Positions 1-10,600 of a DNA stretch of 64,000 nt are shown in pieces (position 1 is the first letter of the stretch; every line of letters begins with the position of its first letter). The stretch lies in NCBI GenBank assembly GCA_009746045.1, contig RPFO01000154.1, forward strand, positions 3,045,993 through 3,109,992, written 5' to 3'. The notes under the pieces are model-generated. The model saw only the letters and a program-made list of their open reading frames with translations, was not told where the DNA came from and did not search any database. The translations under genes and the position numbers were made by a program. This DNA is from Mesostigma viride (lineage: Eukaryota > Streptophyta > Mesostigmatophyceae > Mesostigmatales > Mesostigmataceae).

Positions 1-469
1 GCTTGGTCTCCACACAGCTGGCGCGGGCGCAACTCGAGCGGACATGCAGAGATGGTAGAATTAGAGAGAGTAATCATTAGGTTTCCTACGCGCAGAACGG
101 ATTCAAAGTACCGATGCAGCGGGCACAACCAGAGGACATGCAGAGACGGAAGCATTGGAGGAGACGATAGAAAGTGTTGCAGGATGGGTGGGCAACAAAT
201 GGAGAAGAGCCTGCACAATGACACCGCCGAATTACCAGAAAAAGGACAATTGCGCAGGAATACGAAGCAACTCATGACTTCAGGACTTGCATGATGCAAA
301 GCACCGGCCACGTGTACTGCCCATGTGTACAGCCCAAGGAAGTCCGCCCTATTTGGCGATGTAGTCTATGGGACAGCCAGTTTAGTAGCCGAGACACGTT
401 GTAGCCTCAGCCATGACGGCCACCCACCCAACGCATCAACTGTCTCAGAAGTCTACAGGTCAGCTCCTG

Positions 470-611
470 ACTCGCCCCATGAGGATATACATGACCACGA
501 TCCGCCTCGGCATGTCAACCACTCACCCCATGCGCACTGCCCAAGGGCCAGTTCCATACGCACTCCATAAGCACTCTTGTGCAGAAACTCGATTGTGCCA
601 TGTCCACTCAC
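470..611 (-). repeat. Echo copies of Lhca exon 3 end and its donor site
   Basis: Just downstream (minus strand) of the exon 3 donor at 611/610, two decayed copies of the exon end and donor recur. One is at 470-519, matching the exon segment around 605-655, with the donor GT changed to GC. A shorter one is at 520-539 and keeps CACTCACCCCATG, the complement of the donor region. They lie inside the intron and do not extend an open frame. Confidence 0.7.
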
Positions 612-3600
612 CCCATGAGGATGTGCATGACCACGATCAGCGTGGGCGTGTCAGCGAAGTAGGAGACCTTGCCGGCCTCATACCAGTGGGGGATGGACCC
701 GTTGGTCACGTGGACGAGCTGAGGGGTTGGTTGGGAATGGAGACCGTTGCCAGTGACAGAGGGCCGAAGCGTAGCGTCATCAGCACCACCAGGGCTAATT
801 GAATGAGTTGTTATAAAGGCATGCTGTTGGTGACATGCACCAGCTCAGTGAAATGGCGACAGGTGCCGGCGACAAACCCACAGAGCATGCACCAAGAAAC
901 AAGGGTAGGTGCTACGCTGGTCATGCAAAAAAGACGTTGTAGACCGAGACGTGGCATCGTGCAATTGTAAATATCGTGGGTGCCAATGTGACCATACCCA
1001 CAGGGATGCACGAAACATACCTTGCGGGGAGTGGGGGGGCGGTACTCACATACACGGGTGGGTGGCTATGTGCAGGGTGCCAGAATACGCGTCGCGGAGG
1101 TTCATGGGGGTCACATGGTGGTCAGGGGGAAATAGTTGGGGGCAAGGGTTTACGTGAGGGCAAGGTGCAAGCGTGGCAAGACAGCTGGGGCCTGGGGGGC
1201 AAAGTCCCTCACCTCACCCCTCTCGTGCCCCTCTCTTGCCCCTCTCTCGCCCCTCTCTTGCCCCTCTCTTGCCCCTCTCTTGCCCCTCTCTTGCCCCTCT
1301 CTTGCCCCTCTCTTGCCCCTCTCTTGCCCCTGAACTCACCTTTGCCCCATACTGGCCCCTCTCTTGCCCCATACTGGCCCCTCTCTTGCCCCTCTCTTGC
1401 CCCTCTCTCGCCCCTCTCTTGCCCCTCTCTTGCCCCTGAACTCACCTTTGCCCCATACTGGCCCCTCTCTGGCCCCTCTCTTGCCCCTCTCTTGCCACTC
1501 TCTTGCCCCTCTCTTGCCCCTCTCTTGCCCCTCTCTTGCCCCTCTCTTGCCCCTCTCTTGCCCCTCTCTTGCCCCTGAACTCACCTTTGCCCCATACTTT
1601 CATACTTGCGCTGGTTGTCTCCTTGATACTTTTGTCACTCATCGCCTCTTGGCCCATCGTTTCGCGCCTCCATCACCTCTGGGCCCATCATTTCGCCCCC
1701 CCGTTCACCTCTGGGCCCATCCTTTCCCCCCCCCTCACCTCTGGGCCCATCCTTTCCCCCCCCCTCACCTCTGGGCCCATCCTTTCCCCCCCGTTCACCT
1801 CTGGGCCCATCCTTTCCCCCCCCTCACCTCTGGGCCCATCCTTTCCCCCCCCCTCACCTCTTGCCCCATCCTTTCGCCCCCCCTCACCTCTTGGCCAAGC
1901 ACGCCCGCCACCCCCAGCATGGCCCAGCGCGCGTGCACGAGCTCCGCGTGAACCATCCAGCGCAGCGAGGAGGGGGAGCTCCCAAAGCCGACGGGGTCAA
2001 ACCCATAGTCGCCTGCAGGAACGGGTACGCGGATGATGTTATGGTTTGGTGCACATGAAAGGGGGGAGTGAGCATGGGCCGAACCCAAGTCGCCTGCACA
2101 CACACAAGGGAAATGGTCGAGGGGTCGTTGGCTTGGTGCAAGAGTGGGAGTGTGTTGGTTTGGTGTGGTGCTGTTGGTGGTGCACGGTTGGCAATGTGGC
2201 CGGCGGCAGGTTCAAGAGCGCAGGTGTGCATTCGCCATTCGTGCAAGGTCAGGAATCGCGGAGCGTTTGGGGCCAGGGTGGCCAGAACACAGCGGGTGAG
2301 AGATAGGGAACAAAGCCCCCCTCATCATGGGGATCGGGACCAGGATAGGAAATGATAAATAGGGAGCGGAGACAAGGAAATGATAAGAAGGGAGCGGAGA
2401 CAAGGAAATGATAAATAGGGAGCGGAGACAAGGAAATGATAAATAGGGAGCGGAGACAAGGAAATGATAAATAGGGAGCGGAGACAAGGAAATGATAAAT
2501 AGGGAGCGGAGACAAGGAAATGATAAATAGGGAGCGGAGACAAGGAAATGATAAATAGGGAGCGGAGACAAGGAAATGATAAATAGGGAGCGGAGACAAG
2601 GAAATGATAAGAAGGGAATGGAGCTAGGGAAGTCATAAGAAGGGGAAGGAGATAAGGACTGGAAACAGGAGAAGGAAATAGGATATGTACACGGGAGATC
2701 TAAAGCAGTGAATAAAGTAGGGCGTGAATAATGTAGGGAGTCCATGTAGGGAATCAAGATACAGAATCAAAGTAGGGGACTGACAGTGGGAACAACAGCG
2801 ATGCATCGAACCGGCTGATGGACATGACAAATGAGAACATCACATAATGGGTGCACGTCGTGAATGGAATGACGGTGCCAGGAATGCCCCCCCTGCATTC
2901 ACTCGGTGGTATGGAAGTATGGAAACTGGGAATATTTGCATTTCCAAGCGTAAAAGTGACGTGGAAAATAAAACCTGTGCCAGCTAACCGTTCCAAGCAT
3001 ATGACGGGTAAAAAGCTACCAGGGTTACAGCATCACCATACATCTGTGCAATGACAGGGCACAGGCAAAGAAATGTGGCAATCAACACCGGTGAGGAGAC
3101 CAAGCGCCAGCAGAGGTGAGGGGCCCATGCACATCAATGTTGGGGGGTATCCATACTCACGGAAGCCGCCCTTGCCTTCGGTTTCTAATACCAATGGCAG
3201 TGCTGCTATCTAGTGTTGTTTCTATTCTAAGAGAGACACCGTGGCACCGCTACTCTCCATAGCGCACGCCATGGGTCGATAGTAACGAAATGCGTCTGGG
3301 CACTACGTGATGGCGGAGTCAACGCTCTTCTTGCGGGCGCTCGTCACATCTCGAACGCGACGTGTCCATGAAGCAGAGGTAGAGGGGCAAGGGCAGTTAA
3401 ATCTTGGGCGTTGACAAAAGTATTTGATTGACTCGACAGCAGGGATGCTATCATGAGCGTTATCCCAGTGAATGCCCAGTAGTTTTTTAAGATAGCGTGC
3501 GCCATTGCAAAGTCTCCTACACGTCGGGTTTCGTTTATTTGGCAATAAGCACTGTCAGTCTCCAAAAGGGAACTACGACGTACCGGGCAGACTGCCGTTC

Positions 3601-3800
3601 AGCCATTCCGGTGCCTTCGTGCCTGGATACCACAGGGGCCGCTCCGATGGCTCGGGGGCCGCGCCCCCTGCTCTAACTACGCTCCTCTTAGGAGCAGCAT
3701 TCCTGCCGCTTTTAGCGACTGGGGCGCGAACTGGACCCGCACCGCGGATAAATGTCGAAGCATTAAGTGCGACTGAGGTCGTCATGCAAGCCAACGCCAT
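612..3800 (-). CDS. Lhca-type chlorophyll a/b-binding protein, 5' part (3 exons)
   Basis: Photosystem I antenna protein of the thylakoid membrane, which binds chlorophyll and passes energy to the reaction centre. Exon 1 (3584-3800) has an ATG, a chloroplast transit-type leader and the mature start [20 protein letters not shown]. Exon 2 (1888-2012) continues with [10 protein letters not shown] and helix [12 protein letters not shown], whose Glu, His and Arg are the usual chlorophyll and salt-bridge residues. Exon 3 (612-718) reads [19 protein letters not shown], as in Lhca proteins before helix C. Phases match at both joins: exon 1 leaves one base that exon 2 completes as Gly, and exon 2 ends in phase 0. 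Donors are GTACGT, GTGAGG and GTGAGT. Helix A and the C-terminus lie further 3'; I could not find them in 1-611, so the gene probably runs off the window. Intron 1 (2013-3583) holds a 28-bp tandem repeat. Intron 2 holds copies of both flanking exon edges. Lhca fits better than Lhcb, but the member is not settled. Confidence 0.9.
811..860 (-). repeat. Echo copy of Lhca exon 3 start and acceptor
   Basis: On the minus strand an AG at 845/844 is followed by a stretch that would read [10 protein letters not shown]. The real exon 3, beginning at 718, reads [11 protein letters not shown]. The copy lies about 125 bp upstream of the true acceptor, within intron 2, and runs quickly into stops. Confidence 0.7.
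1207..1590. repeat. 11-bp tandem repeat in Lhca intron 2
   Basis: Units of CCCCTCTCTTG are repeated about 30 times. They are broken three times by a block containing AACTCACCTTTGCCCCATACT, which on the minus strand resembles a donor (GGTGAGTT). Open frames here on both strands are repeat artefacts. On the minus strand the unit GGGGCAAGAG resembles the end of exon 2, so it may descend from the exon-edge copies at 1668-1887. Confidence 0.85.
1668..1887 (-). repeat. Tandem copies of Lhca exon 2 end and donor (about 8 units)
   Basis: Units of about 28-30 bp, each with the complement of CAGAGGTGAGGGGGG, run from the real exon 2 donor (1888/1887) into the intron. The unit next to the exon keeps CAAGAG before GTGAGG; later units carry CCAGAG before it. 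Each unit therefore presents an exon-like CAGAG|GTGAGG junction. Confidence 0.85.
2345..2625. repeat. 28-bp minisatellite in Lhca intron 1
   Basis: About ten head-to-tail copies of a 28-bp unit containing ATAAATAGGGAGCGGAGACA are nearly identical; two carry AAGAAGG in place of AAATAGG. The array lies between Lhca exons 2 and 1. The continuous minus-strand frames through it are artefacts of the period. Confidence 0.9.
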
Positions 3801-4191
3801 TTGAGCAATGAAAATAACACAACAGGGTATTAAGAAACGCCGGCGTGCTCACGGTCCCCAGTGACTCACAGCCTACCGACCGCGGCCTGTTCCTGCAGCG
3901 CACAGCTCGAGCTGGGGCGATGGCGTCTTATCCCTATCGATTAGCCGTGAAATAATGGGTGCGTCCTGCTGGGTGGGTAACTTGGAATTCCTGGTATCTC
4001 GTGACTGGTATCTGAAGCGTGAGGCACGGACGAGGCCGTTAATACCGGAAGTAACAGTAGGGGTCAGTTAGAGGACGGGCTCCAGATTGAAACCGTGGCC
4101 GCAACTGTCAATTCAGTCGAACGGAGGGTGATCTACCTAAGCAGAGCCTGGCCCTCGGCCGTATCCAATGCTGCCCATGTGCAGCGTGGGC

Positions 4192-4224
<33 letters not shown>

Positions 4225-4686
4225 AATCAGAGCGAGGCATGCTTCAGAGATCCCGCGCGACAGCCCGCGGCCAGCTACTTGCCCGCGACAAACTTAGTTT
4301 CCCCCATGAATCCGTACATTTCGTCCACGAACTTCACGCATGATAAGTTGGAACAGCTTAGCTTCGCCGCAAAGCGCGACGCGAAGTGACTGACAGCCTG
4401 CTCCGACAGCGGCGCATTAGTACCATAAGCTGGCGTGTCTTGTGAACGCGGTTGAGCGCGGTTGTTACTCGAGAGTTGGAGGTCTAGTGGGAACTGGGAT
4501 AGTGGCATGGCTACTTACCTGCCTGCAGTGCCAGCAAGTTCCACGCGTTCCAAGGTGGCTATGGCGGACAACACCGGCCACCTTGGACTGCCATTCTAGG
4601 TGAATTTTTAGCCTAGTCCCTGCTTAAGCCTGTTTCTTGAAGCCAGGTGCAGGCCCCGTGCTGGTGCAATTTTGGCGTTGGACGTC
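3801..4686. other. Divergent intergenic region between Lhca and wall-protein genes
   Basis: This roughly 0.9 kb spacer separates the Lhca start codon (3800, minus) from the start codon of the secreted protein (4687, plus), so it should hold both promoters and 5' leaders. I see no clear TATA box or light-responsive element I would defend. It contains the hairpin-plus-(AAC)n repeat at 4170-4226. Confidence 0.6.
4170..4226 (+). repeat. Hairpin plus (AAC)n microsatellite tail
   Basis: CTGCCCATGTGCAGCGTGGG followed by CA forms a TGCCCA/TGGGCA hairpin and runs straight into about 11 AAC units. Relatives at 28761-28792 and 28860-28893 on the minus strand also lead into AAC-type sequence. The arrangement suggests the 3' end and tail of a short retroposon. 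Confidence 0.6.
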
Positions 4687-7600
4687 ATGGGAGCCCCACA
4701 TTTCGCTCTCGCCTGTGCGGCCTTTGCGGTCATGGTGACGGTTGTCGCTAGCCAGGCCCGATTCGATAGTACTCCTCAGAGAGCCACGTTCTCTTCTAGC
4801 GTGGCGCCATGGTCAAAAACTGTTAACGCAAATCGTTTTGATCCCACTACCTGCCAGATTCTCACTGGCGACCTCCGATGTGTACTTAACAGCGTGAATT
4901 TCCTCGTTGAGGGGACCATCGAAGGATCCATTCGGTTCGAGTCGCTGGACACCGTGTCTCCCACTGGCGTGTTTCCATTTGTAACGAACTTAACCACGTC
5001 TGCGGTATTTTCTTTTACCGGAAGCAATTTTTTCCTGGCGACTGCAACGCCTGTCATTCAGTTAACGCAGAGCACGCGCGCCTACGACGGCACAGCACCG
5101 GATTTCGCTGGGCCGTCCGGCGCTACTTTTCTCAACCTTACTCAAACCGCGCAGGTTTCCGCCAACGTCAGCAACACGGTAAGCTCTCTATGAAACAGTT
5201 TCTGCTCGGTCGCCCGTACATTCCAAATTCTTGCTGTGAATTCGTTGGCCGTCTGCCATGCGTCAGCTGGCATCACTTCCCGTTAGTGCGTGTTCGCAGA
5301 CGTCGGCAGAGTATGCCACGTTTCTTGTATATTTCTGGTCGCTTCACTTTTCATCTCTGGTCAGGCTCTGGTAGGCTCTTAAACCGAGATCACAAGCTGC
5401 CAACGTCTCCGTTCAGCATTTGTGGTCCTGCATAGCAACATTGGGAACATCGTGGTGATAAGCCATAACGTAAATAGGCTCCTTGCGCTTTACGGTACGT
5501 ACATTCCTTGGGCGACCCCGCGAATGTGCCAAGCGTGACCATGCATCTAGAATTGGTGTCAGAAACCTGGGCCTTTAATGTCTGAGGACGAATGGTCATG
5601 GCAGACTGGTTAGCACCGGAGCCACTTCGGTCTGCTGTGGCCAGAATCAGTGTGCATACACCCCCCCCACACACACGTTTCAGATTCTCAGGTTTAAGAT
5701 CATGAGACTCTGGATTCGACCTCTACTAGTAGTATTAATTGTAGTAGAATGTAGTAGAACTTAGTAGAATCGAATCACAGTAGTAAGATTCTTTCAGATC
5801 GTGAGCCCTGGATTGGTCAGACCCCAATCTTAAATGTGAGGGGGGGGATGTCCTTGAGCATGTGCCAGCACATACTTGAGCATGTGCCAGTGCATACTTG
5901 AGCATGGGCCAGTGCATACTTGAGCACCGTGACTCCCCAACGGGAGCACGAGTTTAATTAATTAATTCATGCTTGAGCATGGGCCAGTGCATACTTGAGC
6001 GTGGGCCAGTGCAAACTTGAGCATGGGCCAGTGCATAGTTTCGCATGGGCCAGTGCAAACTTGAGCATGGGTCAGTGCAAACTTGAGCATGGGCCAGTGC
6101 ATAGTTTCACATGGGCCCGTGCATACTTGAGCATGGGCCAGTGCAAACTCAAGCATGTGCCAGTGCATGCTCAAGCATGGGCCAGCCATTCTGCGGATGG
6201 TAGACCGGGTGCAGGTACACGTTTCTTGTTGACGTGCATGATGTTGTGTTGGTACTGTTCTCACCATCACCACTGTAACTGCTACATGCCTCCATCGGCC
6301 AGTCTGTGTTGTACAGAGAGCACGCCTTATTAAATGTTTCGTTTCAGTTTTAGAGCACGCCTTATCAAATGTGTCGTGTCAGTTATAGAGCACACCTCTT
6401 AAATGCGTCGTGTCAGTAATAGAGCACGCCTTATCAAATGCGTCTTGTCAATTTTAGAGCACACCTTATCAAATGTGTCGTGTCAGTTATAGTTATAGAC
6501 CACGCCTTACTAAATGTGTCATGTCAGTGATAGAGCATGCGTTTCCAAATGCGTCGTGTTGATGCATTGGCCCTCGGACTTCGATGCTGCATGGCACTTG
6601 AAGGGAGACCTCGCTGGAGGCTAACTCGTTAGAGGCTTGTCTAGGGAGCCTGCCTAGAGGCTTGTCAAGGGACTGGCGTAGCGGCTTGGCAAGGAGCCTT
6701 CCTAGGGGCCTGTCAAGGGGCTTGCATAGAGGCTTGTCAAGGGGCTTGCGTAGAATTTTTTTTGCAGGCCCTTGTGAGGGCTTGCCTAAGGCCTCTTTTA
6801 GAAATGCAGGCAGCCCACTCGTGGCATAAATAGAGGTGTGGGATGGTCACTATTTACATGTATACTTGTTGTACCGAGCTGCAAACGCTGCTCTTATCTG
6901 TTACTTACTCTCTATGATCTATTGTCTGTTATCTATTATCTATTATCTATTATCTATTATCTATTATCTATTATCTATTATCTATTATCTATTATCTATT
7001 ATATAATATATATGATCTATTATCTATTATCTATTATCTATTATCTATTATCTATTATATATTATATAATATATGTTATATATTATATATTATATAATAT
7101 ATATCATCTATCATCTATCATCTATCATCTATCATCTATCATCTATTATCTGTTAGACCCACCTACACCCCCCCCGCCCCATGTTTAAGAACGGAATCTG
7201 ACCGACCCAGGGCTCATGTTCCTCATCAATCGTACTAGCTACGACTGTGGTTTGATTCTACTAGTCTCTAATAGACTCTTACTACTAGTAGATGGGTCTC
7301 AAAATCTCAGGCCTGGGGCTCTTGAACATGGGGGAGGGGGGGAAGGGGGGGAGGGGGGGCGTACATGGACCTACCACATGCGCAGCACACCGCAACAGAA
7401 GAATGCACAGCAAGCACGGCAACATGCCACAACTGGAGCATCGCATCCATCGCAAACCAAATCAATATCAACCGATAAATGCAACCCGTCCAACCTGTCG
7501 CCCCGCCTTCGTCCCCCCCTTCGTATCCTTGTAATGCGCCGCATGCCTGACATTTCCAACTGCCCTTTCCACCCTCCCCCCTCCCCCTCCCTGAACGCCC

Positions 7601-10600
7601 ACCCCGTCGGCCTCCCCCTGCCCCACCCACCCAAACCCCCTACCCTCTCATACCCACCCCCACCCCCGCCCCCACTCTCCACGTCCACATAAATCCAGGC
7701 GGTCATTGCGAACCTGTTCTCCATCTCAGGTCCGGTGTCCACGTTCGTGCTGCGTGCGACAGTAGAAGCACCTGTCAGTAACGTGACGGGGCCCCGCCAG
7801 CAGCTCAGCCAGTTCAACCTGACCCATTCAGCGCGCGTGACCACTGTGTTCCGCTACACCGACCCAAACATCCCGCCACCGCCACCACCGTCACCACCAC
7901 CGCCACCACCACCACCACCGCCACCACCATCACCACCGCCGTCACCATCGCCACCACCAGGGGCTCGCGCTTCGCCGCCACCACCACCGTCGCCAGCACC
8001 GCCTTCCCCCTCGCCACCCCCGCCTTCCCCCTCACCGCCCCCGCCTTCCCCCTCACCACCCCCGCCGCCCCCACCCTCACCACTGCCTCCTTCCCCCTCC
8101 CCTCCACCATCGCCGCCACCTCCTTCGCCGTCTCCCCCCCTCCCCCGCCCCCTCCCCCCCCCCAAGGTGGTGTTTCGGGGCGAGAGCGACCCCCATTTTG
8201 TGGGCGGCGGCGGTGTGCGCTTTGACTTCATGGGAACGGCGGGCAGTACCTACTGCCTGCTCTCGGACGCGCTCGTCCATGTGAACATGCGCATGCAGGG
8301 GGCCAAGGCGGACGAGCAGCGCACCGCCACGGTGCGTCCATTGGTTACTGCATTGATGTATTCACTTATGCATCAAGGAATAAGATGTCCTCATGGCGCA
8401 CCTTTTTTCATTTTCCCCCGTGAAAGGAACGTGCACCGTGGCACTTTTTGCGTTGTGGAGTTCTGTTCGCTAGAAATGATTTCCACGCGGGGGTTCCCTA
8501 GGCCCGTACTTGTCGGTCAAAGGGTTTCCCTTATCAGATGAAAGGGTCTCCCCACTCAAGTCAAAGGGTTTCCCCACTAATCGCAGCAAACGGGACAGCA
8601 GGCTCGCTTTACGCACAGGCGTATACCTGCAAGTTTGACCTGTGTAGCGAGTCTGGATTTGTGGGTGGGGGGCTTTTAGCTTCTGTCAGTAGCATGTTTG
8701 CCCCCATCGCCCCCCCCTTCTCCACCCCCACACCAGCTTGCAGAACGGGCCTACCATGCCATGGCCCCCCCTGTTATTGCTCACTAATAAGTATCGTAGA
8801 CACTTCTTAAAGCCACGTTGGCATGCTGGGGTACTTCATCCACCCTATCCCCACGCACGCGCCATCTATCTCCCTGACTAATAAACCCGCTGCCATCTGT
8901 CCCCCCCAGTGGATGGACAAGTTGGCCGTCATATGCTAGCATCACTAGCGAGAACTACCCCTCGCTACTAGTTCATCATCATTCATTTTGATCAAATGCT
9001 TTGTCATGCTGTGCTCGTCTACCCAGCACCTACTGCCACCTGTCCTTCCCCCGGTGGATGGACTCCCTGGGCGTTACCTACTACCTCTCCTACAACATCA
9101 CTAATGCATTGTTCACTAACGCTTTGCCATCCTGTGCTCGTCCACTCACACCCCGGTGCTAACCTCCAGTGGATGGAGTCGCTGGCCGTCATGTACTACC
9201 CCTACTACAACATCACCATCAGCGCCGAGTCACCCGAGGGCACCCCCTTCACCGCCGCGCACGGCACGGTAACTGTAAACAAAGTAAGTAAATGGTCTGT
9301 CGTCGCTGTAAGCGCAGATGCATGTACAGATGTATGCTGTATGCGCAGATGGGCGCACTCTGTGGTTGCCGCAAGAATAGTGGAATATCCAGCCTTCAGA
9401 TCCAGCCTGGAGAATGTGTGTGCGCGATGTTGGGGCACTGCCTACGAAGCCATCCAGGGGGGGGGGGCATGCCATTCTGTTACTGCATGGTCTGCGGCCA
9501 TTATAAGCAGAGTTGTGCACCTCCGAAGAGTCCTGCCTTACTGCCTTGTCTGCCTTGTCTGCCTTATCTGCCTAATCTGTCTTACTGCCTTACTGCCTTA
9601 TCTGCCTTATCTGCCTTACTGCCTTACTGCCTTGGCTGCCTTGGCTGCCTTGGCTGCCTTGGCTGCCTTGGCTGCCTCGGCTGCCTTGGCTGCCTTGGCT
9701 GCCTCGGCTGCCTTGGCTGCCTTGGCTGCCTTGGCTGCCTTGGCTGCCTTGGCTGCCTTGGCTGCCTTGGCTGCCTTGGCTGCCTTGGCTGCCTTGGCTG
9801 CCTTGGCTGCCTTGGCTGCCTTGGCTGCCTTGGCTGCCTTGGCTGCCTTGGCTGCCTTGGCTGCCTTGGCTGCCTTGGCTGCCTTGGCTGCCTTGGCTGC
9901 CTTGGCTGCCTTGGCTGCCTTGGCTGCCCTATCTGCGAACAAAGCTCTTTATGCCGCCCACGCTATCTGCCCTATCTGCGAACGATACCCTTACGGCCGC
10001 CCCTGCCACTGCCTTGCTGCCCTCGCCACCCAACGCTGCTGCGAGCAGAAGATGATGAAGGCCAAGAAGGTGTCCACGATGGTGCGCTGGCATGGGCTGA
10101 CCATCCAGCGGCGCAAGACGCGGATCGCCCTGCGCATCGACAACCTGATGGCGCTGGAGGTGGAGGTCGTGCGCGCCGCCTTCTGGTGCGTTCCGCGATG
10201 CTGTCATTATGTGATGGTGTACGGTGACATTTGATAGTAGTCTTTAGTAGAGGTGGAGGTCGTGCGCGGTGTATAGTGACATTTTTTTGTAATCTTAAGG
10301 TGGAGGTCATGCGCGCCGCCTTCCGGTGGGTGGCGGCACGGCTATCTCTTATATTCTATAATTACAGCGCAGCCTAGAGCAGCCTAGTTGGTGCACGCCG
10401 CTGTCTCATGCATTCCTCAAAAGATTGCAGGTTTGTCTATACTCGGTATAGAATCATACTTGTGCCAAGAATTTGGTACTTAGGCTAAGAGTACCAGAAA
10501 TGCTGACAACACCAGCATCAGCACAGCACCAGCGTAGGCACCAGGCTTGCTGGCACAGTACCAGCGTTATGCTATAGTACTATGCTACTTTCATGCCATC

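Noticed and set aside
2345-2625. CRISPR-like array
   Set aside because: The 28-bp units are directly abutting with no spacers, lie inside an intron of a eukaryotic gene, and no cas genes exist.
7371-8280. Minus-strand Gly/Glu-rich frames
   Set aside because: Complement of the Pro-rich linker exon and of the pyrimidine-rich intron before it.
9292-10234. 300-400-codon frames rich in AAL, GCL or KAA repeats
   Set aside because: The 9-bp intronic minisatellite keeps all frames open. The only real coding piece nearby is the exon around 10049-10185.
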